From: a bacterium
GTDB lineage: Bacteria; SZUA-79; Acidulodesulfobacterales; Acidulodesulfobacteraceae
Reading direction: 5' to 3'
DNA length: 11,603 nucleotides
Assembly (NCBI GenBank): GCA_021788495.1
Contig: JAJYKQ010000030.1
Coordinates: 1 to 11,603 of the forward strand
Under the pieces are notes generated by a model that saw only the letters and a program-made list of their open reading frames with translations, was not told where the DNA came from and did not search any database. Numbering within the stretch: the stretch's first letter is position 1; each line of letters starts with the position of its first letter. The position numbers were made by a program, and so were the translations under genes. Of the stretch, positions 1 through 6,308 are shown piece after piece.

Positions 1-189
1 TTTTTTGTTTCCGTAACCGTGCGACGCTTTGTCTATAGCTCCGAGATAGGCTTCAGTTTCGACTATTTTTCCTCCGGTTAAGCCTTTGCCGTCTATATCG
101 GTCATTAAATATTTTCCGAGCAGTTCCATTGCTATTTTAACGGTATCGCCGCGAACATAAAAAGACTTGTCTAATTTTTTAAAAACCAT
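1..189 (-). CDS. mpg: DNA-3-methyladenine glycosylase (AAG/MPG family), 5' part only
   Basis: This is the first 63 codons of a gene that runs off the left edge, so its C-terminal two thirds or so are not visible. I identified it by translating the minus strand by hand. The product should excise alkylated purines such as 3-methyladenine in base excision repair in the cytoplasm. The N-terminal stretch ELLGKYL, followed by [12 protein letters not shown] and then D-x-A-S-H, is the signature of the AAG (Pur_DNA_glyco) fold. By alignment from memory with human AAG, E46 corresponds to catalytic Glu125, Y48 to Tyr127 and H57 to His136, with the same spacing. The ATG is the only good start, because an in-frame TAA lies ten codons upstream. 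No Shine-Dalgarno is visible. It starts 31 bp after the stop of the glycosyltransferase upstream and is probably co-transcribed with it. Confidence 0.85.
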   Translation of the reverse strand, partial: MVFKKLDKSFYVRGDTVKIAMELLGKYLMTDIDGKGLTGGKIVETEAYLGAIDKASHGYGNKK

Positions 190-220
190 CGAAAAGTCGG
201 GGCTTATTGCCGGTTTTTAA

Positions 221-985
221 TTATAAAAAATATTTGTTTTTATTTACGAATATCTGAAAAAGCTCGATAAGCATAGGCAAGGAGTCGGCGATTAAATTAA
301 CGTGTCCGCCGGGTTTATGCCTCCAAGTTACGCTGACTTCCTTAATTTTTATATTATTCAATAAAGCTATATATAATATTTCCACGTCGAACGAAAAACC
401 TTTAATTTCCGATTTTTTAAAAATTTTTTTTGCTTCCTGCATCCTGAAAGCTTTAAATCCGCATTGGGAATCGAAAAAATTAATTCCAAGCAATTTGGAT
501 TTAATAAAACTGAATGTTCTGCCGACCAAATTTCTGAATGGTGGTTGAATTATGACGGCGCCTTCAGGAAGATATCGCGACCCTATTATAGCGTCGGTTT
601 CAGGCTCGTTTTTAAAAATATCTATAAATTTTCCGATATCGTCGGTTCCAGTGGAAAGATCCGCATCCATAAAGAAAACGTATTCGTTTTCGTCGTTTGC
701 CGAAAGTATCCCTTCTTTAACCGCCGCGCCTTTGCCGCTTCGCGTAATAGTTATTACCCTTAAATCCGTCGATAAAGAATCCTTAAGCACGTTTAGCGTT
801 CCGTCGCTGCTCCCGTCATCAACTACTATTATTTCGTACGAGTATTTTTTAGATTTAAGATACGACCGTAAGGCAATAATGGTTTGCTTAATCCTATTTT
901 CTTCGTTATAAGCCGGAATTACAATAGATAAAGAAGTTTTATAGCTTTTGAAACTGTAATTTTTATAATCTTTGTTTTCTTCCAT
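221..985 (-). CDS. Family 2 glycosyltransferase, ALG5/DPM1-like (polyprenyl-phosphate sugar synthase type)
   Basis: The 254-residue protein is a GT-A fold glycosyltransferase. It shows the family 2 start SIVIPAYNEE (residues 20-29), VVDDGSSDGT (54-63) and a metal-binding D-A-D triad (107-109) in FFMDADLS. The C-terminal part has QCGFKAF (174-180) and GFSFDVEIL (196-204), typical of dolichyl-phosphate beta-glucosyltransferase (ALG5) and its bacterial relatives. These transfer a sugar from a nucleotide sugar to a polyprenyl phosphate at the inner face of the membrane. No transmembrane segment is obvious, so membrane association would be peripheral. The likely role is to make a lipid-linked sugar for modifying a surface glycan; the exact sugar cannot be read from the sequence. 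An AAGGA motif lies 12 nt upstream of the ATG, a weak and long-spaced ribosome site. It is transcribed divergently from the glycan cluster, and the mpg-like gene follows it. Confidence 0.85.
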   Translation of the reverse strand: MEENKDYKNYSFKSYKTSLSIVIPAYNEENRIKQTIIALRSYLKSKKYSYEIIVVDDGSSDGTLNVLKDSLSTDLRVITITRSGKGAAVKEGILSANDENEYVFFMDADLSTGTDDIGKFIDIFKNEPETDAIIGSRYLPEGAVIIQPPFRNLVGRTFSFIKSKLLGINFFDSQCGFKAFRMQEAKKIFKKSEIKGFSFDVEILYIALLNNIKIKEVSVTWRHKPGGHVNLIADSLPMLIELFQIFVNKNKYFL

Positions 986-1098
986 ATTTAATAATTTTCC
1001 TTTATAAATATCTTATAATGTTTTTAATTAATTTACAATTTGAATTTAAACTTTTTGAATTTAAAAAAATTATAATTATAGTATAATATAAACAAGAT
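986..1098. promoter_or_regulatory. Divergent intergenic promoter region
   Basis: The 113-bp, almost pure A/T gap separates divergent genes. On the plus strand a perfect TATAAT at 1082-1087 sits 11 nt before the ATG at 1099. The expected transcription start, about 7 nt after the box, would leave a leader of only about five bases. The -35 region is poor (TTTAAA near 1060-1065). A 12-bp direct repeat, TTTGAATTTAAA, occurs at 1039-1050 and 1054-1065. For the minus-strand gene only weak boxes are seen: TATAAG at 1012-1017, with TTGTAA about 15 bp upstream. Confidence 0.45.
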
Positions 1099-1884
1099 AT
1101 GATTAAAAATCCAAAATTTATTATTCTTCTATATCATAAGATAGGAAGGTATCCCGAAAATGCTAAATTTCCGGGATTATACGTTACTGAAGACGATTTC
1201 GACAGGCAGATCAAATATTTGAAGAATGCCGGTTATTCTTTTTTAACGCTTTCCGAATTAAAAAAGACTTATGATTATTATTATGCTGATAAAAATAAAA
1301 AAAACGGACGGTTCAACGACATTAGCGATGCCACGCCGATCAATAATAAAAAAAGATATGCTGCAATAACGTTCGACGACGGTTCTAAATCCGTTTATTC
1401 GGGCGGGTTTAAAGTAATGCGCAATAACGGCGTAAATGCTACGGTCTTTATGGTTTCCGGTCTTGCCGGAGGATTTAACGATTGGGATATCGAAAACGGA
1501 GAAAATAAGGATGAAATGCTAAACTTATCGGAGCTTAAGGAGCTGGCAGAATACGGCATAGAAATCGGCGCGCATACGGTTACGCATCCGCATCTTACCA
1601 AAATCACAATAGAAAAAGCTTTCGTCGAAATATCTAATTCCAAAAAAAAATTAGAAGAACTGCTTGGCATTAAAATAAATTTTTTTGCATATCCATACGG
1701 CGACTATAACGATGACGTAAAATCGCTTGTTATAAAAGCAGGTTTCGATGGAGCATGCATCACTAAAACGGGCATAGTGAAAAAAAAGGCCGATTTTTTT
1801 GCATTAAAAAGAGTCGCTATAAGGCATAATACCGATTTTTTTAAATTTCAAAGAAAGATTTTTAAGGTCAGGCTTTTTTATTAA
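1099..1884 (+). CDS. Polysaccharide deacetylase (NodB-homology, CE4 family)
   Basis: The 261-residue protein is a metal-dependent carbohydrate esterase that removes N- or O-acetyl groups from sugars. The NodB motifs are present in order: TFDDG at residues 91-95 (D93 general base, D94 metal ligand), HTVTHP at 159-164 (H159 and H163 as the other metal ligands), and the YPYG stretch at 198-201. The start LLYHKIG is typical of the subgroup found beside LPS and exopolysaccharide clusters. No signal peptide is visible, so it may act on a cytoplasmic or lipid-linked intermediate instead of the finished polymer. An Asn/Lys-rich insert around residues 65-85 separates the first strand from the catalytic core. 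It heads the plus-strand cluster, with a perfect -10 box 11 nt upstream and no Shine-Dalgarno. The substrate is unknown; an N-acetylhexosamine of the LPS core or another surface glycan is the best guess. Confidence 0.88.
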   Translation: MIKNPKFIILLYHKIGRYPENAKFPGLYVTEDDFDRQIKYLKNAGYSFLTLSELKKTYDYYYADKNKKNGRFNDISDATPINNKKRYAAITFDDGSKSVYSGGFKVMRNNGVNATVFMVSGLAGGFNDWDIENGENKDEMLNLSELKELAEYGIEIGAHTVTHPHLTKITIEKAFVEISNSKKKLEELLGIKINFFAYPYGDYNDDVKSLVIKAGFDGACITKTGIVKKKADFFALKRVAIRHNTDFFKFQRKIFKVRLFY

Positions 1885-1890
1885 TTTGCG

Positions 1891-1919
1891 ACGTGGAAGG
1901 AATTGAATTCCGTCCCCGT
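1891..1919. repeat. GC-rich imperfect palindrome (hairpin) between deacetylase and heptosyltransferase genes
   Basis: Two 14-bp arms flank a single central G. Arm 1891-1904 pairs with 1906-1919 at 12 of 14 positions, with mismatches at 1898/1912 and 1894/1916. The inner six pairs (GGAATT/AATTCC) are perfect. It stands out because its outer part is GC-rich within A/T-rich spacer. There is no T-run after it on the plus strand, so it is not a standard intrinsic terminator for the deacetylase gene. It could be an operator, a processing or stabilising hairpin, or a copy of a dispersed palindromic repeat. There is only one copy in this window. Confidence 0.5.
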
Positions 1920-1959
1920 ATCTCAATAAAAATCGTTGAATCAAGAAATATTAAAGTTT

Positions 1960-3042
1960 ATGAATATACTTATTATAAAATTAAGTTCGATAGGAGACTG
2001 CCTTCTTGCGACCCCTGCCGTAGAGTCTATCAGAAAAGGCTATCCTGAAGGTTTTATTACATGGCTTATAGAAGATAAATCTAAAGATATCGCATTTTTA
2101 AATCCGAACGTCGATGATGTTCTCGTCATAGATAAAAAAAATTTTAAATTTGGGGATTATTTATCGTTAATAAAAAAAATAAGAAGTTTTAGATACGATA
2201 TAGTTATCGATTTGCAGGGTGTTGACAGAACGTCTATCTTTTCTTTTTTAAGCGGCGCTCCGGTCAGGTATTACGAAGAATATGCAAAGCTGGGATTTTT
2301 ATGCAACAGAAAGATCGTAAGGCAGGGAAGGCCGCTTGAGCATGCTTTAAATTTTTATCTTTTTTTGGCGGAAAACAGCGGAGGAGCAAAAATAGATAAA
2401 CCTGAGCCGGTCATAATTACCTCGCCTGAGGATAAAAAATTCGCAGGAGATTTCTTAAAAAACAGTTTTGAAAATATAGATAACAAAATATTTATCGGCT
2501 TAAATCCTACCGGAACGTGGAAAACTAAAAGATGGCCCATAAAATATTTTATAGAAATTTCAAAGCTGCTGCTGGATTACTTAGGCGATAATATGCGCAT
2601 AATAATATTCGGCGGCAAAGGAGAAGAATATCTATCGGATGAAATATTGCAGGCATTAAACGGCAAAAACGCAGTCAGCGCAGTCGGAAAAACGACGCTA
2701 AAACAGGCGAAAGAACTTTTATCTAAAATGGATTATTTTATAACTCCGGACTCAGGGCTTATGCACGTTGCGGCTTCGATAGACAGTCTTAAAACGATAG
2801 CTTTATTCGGTCCGACCGACCCTGGACTTACGGGACCTGTAGGAAAAAATTTTACCGTTTTAAAAGACAACCTTATGTGCATTCCATGTTTTAAAAAAGA
2901 ATGTCCCCTTAATAAAATATACGATAAAAATACGGCCGAATGCGTATTATGCATGAAAAGAATTACGCCCGACAAGGTATTCGACGCAATTAAAAAAGAT
3001 TATTTCAAAAAACATGAAAGACATTCTGATATTCGGGCATAA
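1960..3042 (+). CDS. ADP-heptose:LPS heptosyltransferase-like protein (GT9 family)
   Basis: The 360-residue GT-B enzyme belongs to the WaaC/WaaF family, which adds L-glycero-D-manno-heptose to the inner core of LPS in the cytoplasm. The N-terminus ILIIKLSSIGDCLLATPA carries the conserved catalytic Asp in the IGD motif. The C-terminal donor domain has the K-x-K-R-W-P element (GTWKTKRWP) and the nucleotide-binding signature PDSGLMHVAAS followed by ALFGPTDP. Five cysteines near the end (C307, C310, C315, C328, C331) form a C-x2-C-x4-C...C-x2-C pattern that could bind a metal or form a structural knot. The frame is open from a TTG at 1936, but family members begin directly with M-x-I-L-I-I-K, so the ATG at 1960 is preferred; neither start has a clear ribosome site. 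Its last 29 bp overlap the next gene, pointing to translational coupling. I cannot tell waaC from waaF. Confidence 0.87.
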   Translation: MNILIIKLSSIGDCLLATPAVESIRKGYPEGFITWLIEDKSKDIAFLNPNVDDVLVIDKKNFKFGDYLSLIKKIRSFRYDIVIDLQGVDRTSIFSFLSGAPVRYYEEYAKLGFLCNRKIVRQGRPLEHALNFYLFLAENSGGAKIDKPEPVIITSPEDKKFAGDFLKNSFENIDNKIFIGLNPTGTWKTKRWPIKYFIEISKLLLDYLGDNMRIIIFGGKGEEYLSDEILQALNGKNAVSAVGKTTLKQAKELLSKMDYFITPDSGLMHVAASIDSLKTIALFGPTDPGLTGPVGKNFTVLKDNLMCIPCFKKECPLNKIYDKNTAECVLCMKRITPDKVFDAIKKDYFKKHERHSDIRA

Positions 3043-4096
3043 TTATATCGGCGACGTATTAACTATTACGCCGGCAATAAGTGCTATGAAGCTTGCGTTT
3101 CCTGAAAGCAGGATTGTTGCGGTCGTTTCTAAAAACGCTGCTGCGGTTTTAAGACGAAACAGGGATATTTATAAAATAATAGAAACTGATAAATTTAGCG
3201 GCATAAAAGGTATTGCGGCCTTTTTTAAACTATTTTCGACGCTTAGAAATATTAATAAAACAAACGGGCGTAAATTTTATATATGTCTTAATTTTCTAAC
3301 TTCTTTAAAGTTTTCCGCGCTCGGATTTCTGCTTTCAGAGAAACAGGCGGGACAAAAAAAGTTTTTAAATAATTTTTTTTTGCGCTACCGCATAAAATTT
3401 GACGGAGAAATAAATAATATAGATAAATCTTTAAAATTTGCCGAACCGTTTTATATTAATGCAGACAATAAACGCTTTAGCAAAAATTATGTTTACGATA
3501 TAGAAGACGAAGATATAAAAAAAGCAAAAAATATTCTCAAAAATTCTTTTAAAGAAAAAGGAGCGGAAATAAATTTCGACGATTTTAAATTGGCTTTACT
3601 TTCTGCGGGATCTACAAGAAAGTCCAAGGAAGCTCCGCCTTCATTATTTTCCGTCTTTGCAGACTTTTTAAACAAAGAAGGATATTTTGTGGCAATTACC
3701 GGAAGCAAAAAAAATATCGATATTGCCAAAGAGATATACTATAAGATAGATAATAAACATATGAGCTTTAATTTAACCGGCTTAACCGGTATAGACACTC
3801 TCGGCGGATTGATTTATCTTTCTAAATTAGCTGTAACGGTCGATAACGGAACCATGCATTTAGCTTCTGCGCTTAAAGTGCCGACGATTGCGCTGTTCGG
3901 TTCTACAGATCCGTCGATATGTGCGCCTTTGTCCGATAAAATCTACGTAATAGACAAAAAAAAAGAATGTTATCATTGCTTCAAAAAATATTGCAGCAAT
4001 AAAGACTCCGGCGTTAATGAATATTCTGATTGCATGAGCGGTATTTCGTTTGAAGACTTGGCTGAAGGATATGAATTTTTATTGAACACGTTTTAA
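3014..4096 (+). CDS. Second GT9-family (heptosyltransferase-like) glycosyltransferase, divergent
   Basis: The 360-residue protein has the same fold and order as the preceding gene: an N-terminal ILIFGHNYIGDVLTITPA with the conserved GD, and a C-terminal TVDNGTMHLAS followed by ALFGSTDP, the GT9 donor-binding signature (DNG here in place of DSG). It also keeps the late cysteines C319, C322, C327 and C340. It lacks the K-R-W-P donor element of its neighbour; the equivalent stretch reads AGSTRKSKEAPP. This suggests a different nucleotide-sugar donor or acceptor from the first enzyme. It starts inside the end of the previous gene (29-bp overlap, different frame), so it is probably translationally coupled and made in similar amounts. 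The likely role is adding the next residue of the inner core, or a related sugar, to an LPS or surface-glycan chain. Family membership is well supported; substrate specificity is not. Confidence 0.82.
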   Translation: MKDILIFGHNYIGDVLTITPAISAMKLAFPESRIVAVVSKNAAAVLRRNRDIYKIIETDKFSGIKGIAAFFKLFSTLRNINKTNGRKFYICLNFLTSLKFSALGFLLSEKQAGQKKFLNNFFLRYRIKFDGEINNIDKSLKFAEPFYINADNKRFSKNYVYDIEDEDIKKAKNILKNSFKEKGAEINFDDFKLALLSAGSTRKSKEAPPSLFSVFADFLNKEGYFVAITGSKKNIDIAKEIYYKIDNKHMSFNLTGLTGIDTLGGLIYLSKLAVTVDNGTMHLASALKVPTIALFGSTDPSICAPLSDKIYVIDKKKECYHCFKKYCSNKDSGVNEYSDCMSGISFEDLAEGYEFLLNTF

Positions 4097-4158
4097 ATAT
4101 TCAATTTTATAAATTTATTAAATATAATTAAATAACATACATAAAATTTAAATTATAT

Positions 4159-4176
4159 AAATACGATAAATACGAT
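4159..4176 (+). repeat. Tandem 9-bp repeat overlapping a start codon
   Basis: The unit AAATACGAT occurs twice head to tail. The second copy contributes the A and T of the ATG at 4175-4177. It lies in a 78-bp A/T-rich gap after the second GT9 gene, where a TATAAA at 4156-4161 could serve as a -10 box. There is no Shine-Dalgarno, so the repeat occupies the position where one would be expected. Confidence 0.4.
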
Positions 4177-5134
4177 GAAAATTTCAGGTTTTACGTTTAT
4201 AAGAAACGGCATACTTATGGGCTATCCGTTTAAAGAGTCCATTATGTCAGCGCTTCCGTTAGTAGATGAATTCGTAATAGTCGCATGCGAAAGCGCCGAT
4301 GAAACAGTAAGCGAACTCGAAAAGCTTAAATATCTCAACCCTAAAATAAAATTAATATATTCGGACTGGAAAATTACAAAAAAAGGCGGAACGATTTTAT
4401 CAGAAAAAACCAATTTGGCGATAAAAAATATTACTGGAGATTACGGACTTTATGTCCAATGCGACGAAGGCATACATGAAAAAGATTACGAAAATATTTT
4501 ACGCGTTCTTCAAGAAAATATTAACGATAGAAACATTAAGGGGTTTGTTTTCGATTACATACATTTTTTTGGAGGCTATTTTTCATATGCAAAAAAGTCT
4601 GAAAGAAGATTTTTTTACGATAAAGAAGTCAGAATCGTAAGAAACGACGGGACCGTTTTTTCATGGGGAGATGCTATGGGTTTTAAAGATATAAACGGCA
4701 TCAAGATAAATCTTGAAAATAAAAACGCTTTGCCTCTGAATGTCAATATGTTTCATTACGGAAGGGCTAAAAATCCGGCAGATATGTATAAAAAAGACAG
4801 GGAAATGGAGAGGCTTTATAACTTTCAAATAATCAACAGGCTGAAAAACTGGGTTTCTAATTACGACCCGCGCGTCGATAAATATATATATTCAGACTTT
4901 GGATGGCTCGAAAGGATAGACCGGGAAAATTTGGATTTTCATCCTGCGCCTTTCAGGGAGCTTTCTTCTAAGCAGGATTGGGAAATAGACGATTTTAAAA
5001 CGTTTCTTAAAGAAAAAAAAGGCATTGCACAGTTTTTCAAGATGCTGATTTACAGGTTGGTAAAAGATATTATTAACGAAACTTCCAATGCGACGAAGAA
5101 AATAAAAACTTTTTTGGAAAATAAAAATAATTAA
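4175..5134 (+). CDS. Glycosyltransferase, GT2/GT-A-like
   Basis: The 319-residue protein starts MKISGFTFIRNGILMGYPF, a form seen in a group of GT2-like enzymes in LPS and surface-polysaccharide clusters. The pattern DEFVIVACESADETVSEL (around residues 31-48) matches the nucleotide-binding loop of GT-A folds, where other family 2 enzymes have V-D-D-x-S-x-D-x-T. The metal-binding element is probably the acidic C-D-E at residues 96-98 in YVQCDEGIHEKD. The middle of the protein is rich in aromatic residues, and the C-terminal 50 residues are Lys/Asn-rich and probably helical. No membrane helix is seen. Acting in the cytoplasm, it should transfer a sugar onto the growing core or another surface glycan. 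A 78-bp A/T-rich gap precedes it, so it may have its own promoter. Sugar and linkage cannot be inferred. Confidence 0.75.
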   Translation: MKISGFTFIRNGILMGYPFKESIMSALPLVDEFVIVACESADETVSELEKLKYLNPKIKLIYSDWKITKKGGTILSEKTNLAIKNITGDYGLYVQCDEGIHEKDYENILRVLQENINDRNIKGFVFDYIHFFGGYFSYAKKSERRFFYDKEVRIVRNDGTVFSWGDAMGFKDINGIKINLENKNALPLNVNMFHYGRAKNPADMYKKDREMERLYNFQIINRLKNWVSNYDPRVDKYIYSDFGWLERIDRENLDFHPAPFRELSSKQDWEIDDFKTFLKEKKGIAQFFKMLIYRLVKDIINETSNATKKIKTFLENKNN

Positions 5135-5166
5135 TATAAAATAATTAATATAAAAAATATCGAACA

Positions 5167-6291
5167 GTGAAAATTTTAGAATTTATTACTCCGTCTAATG
5201 TCGGCGGAGCTGAAAATTACGTAGTCAATTTATCGAAAAAATTTATAGAAAAGGGACATAAAGTTTTTATTCTGTGTTCCGCCTCCGATAACAACAAAAA
5301 TTCAGATTTATCGGTCGAGCAGTTTCTTTCTAAAAGCGGATTGCCGTTTAAAATAATCAGGGCAGATTTTAAATATAATCCGTTTACTGTATTAAGAGTT
5401 GCATACTTTATAAAAAAGAATAAATTCGATATAATTCATACGCATTTGTCTAAGGCAAATTATATCGGTGCATTAGCTTCAAAAATAGCGAAAAAAAAAT
5501 CTATTTCTACCGCGCACGGATTAAATAAAAAAGGGCAGTATAAATACAGCGATTACGTTATTTGCGTTTCTAATGCAGTAAAAGAAAATTTATTATCCCA
5601 GGGGATGGATGAAACAAAATTAGGGGTTATTTATAACGGAATAGATATTTTAAAGTTCAATTCTCAAGCGGAAGGGCTTCCTGCAAGAAAAAAATATGCG
5701 TTTTCGGCTGATTCGCTTGAAGGCAATCAAAGCAAAACGCGCAGCCAGACGAGCATGTTCAATGTCGGTATAATTGCAAGGCTTTCCAGCGAAAAAGGGG
5801 TAGATATATTTATCGAAGCGGCAAAGTTTGTTTTATCGGATATACCGGAAGCCAAGTTTTTTATAGCAGGAGCGGGAAATCTTAAAGATGCGTTGATAAA
5901 AAGAGCGAAAGACTTAAATATTTACAATTCCGTATATTTTGTCGGATTTATAGACGGCAATTTAGTTTCTTTTTTGAACGAATTGGATGTAGTCGTTTTT
6001 CCGTCGCTAAAAGAAGGACTTCCGCTCGCTCTTTTAGAATCTATGTCTATGAAAAAAATCGTAATCGTTTCGGACGCAGGAGGCATGCCTGAGGTAGTAG
6101 AAGACGGTAAAAACGGTTTTGTGGTTAAAAAAGGAGATGCAGATGCTATTTATCAAAAATTAATTTTCGTGTATAATAATATGTCAAGTTTAAACGAACT
6201 TGCCGATTCCGCCGCAGAAACTATTAAGAAAAGGTTTAATATAGAAACTTGCGCGGATAAAACATTTGATTTATTTATGAAATTTTTATAA
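5167..6291 (+). CDS. Glycosyltransferase family 4 (GT-B, retaining)
   Basis: The 374-residue protein is a typical GT4 enzyme with two Rossmann domains. The acceptor domain begins ILEFITPSNVGGAENYVVNLS, with the GGAE glycine loop, and contains IIHTHLSKANYIGA. The donor domain begins at NVGIIARLSSEKGVDIFIEA and ends with the family signature FPSLKEGLPLALLE, in which E283 and E291 form the E-x7-E motif that contacts the nucleotide sugar. VIYNGID marks the inter-domain linker. A low-complexity insert at about residues 165-195 follows the linker. It is made in the cytoplasm and probably extends the LPS core or a related glycan. The start is a GTG with no Shine-Dalgarno, 32 bp after the previous stop; a TATAAA lies at 5149-5154. 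The sugar specificity is unknown. Confidence 0.87.
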   Translation: MKILEFITPSNVGGAENYVVNLSKKFIEKGHKVFILCSASDNNKNSDLSVEQFLSKSGLPFKIIRADFKYNPFTVLRVAYFIKKNKFDIIHTHLSKANYIGALASKIAKKKSISTAHGLNKKGQYKYSDYVICVSNAVKENLLSQGMDETKLGVIYNGIDILKFNSQAEGLPARKKYAFSADSLEGNQSKTRSQTSMFNVGIIARLSSEKGVDIFIEAAKFVLSDIPEAKFFIAGAGNLKDALIKRAKDLNIYNSVYFVGFIDGNLVSFLNELDVVVFPSLKEGLPLALLESMSMKKIVIVSDAGGMPEVVEDGKNGFVVKKGDADAIYQKLIFVYNNMSSLNELADSAAETIKKRFNIETCADKTFDLFMKFL

Positions 6292-6308
6292 AAATATAAA
6301 CGGATAAA

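Noticed and set aside
464..911. Plus-strand open frames opposite the ALG5-like gene
   Set aside because: They are antisense to a well-recognised GT2 enzyme, have no family motifs and no ribosome site.
1899..1911. Intrinsic terminator for the deacetylase gene
   Set aside because: The hairpin is strong but is followed on the plus strand by mixed sequence without a T-run, so it is listed as a palindrome only.
1936..1959. TTG start extending the first GT9 protein by eight residues
   Set aside because: The extra residues precede the conserved M-x-I-L-I-I-K family start, and no ribosome site supports the TTG.
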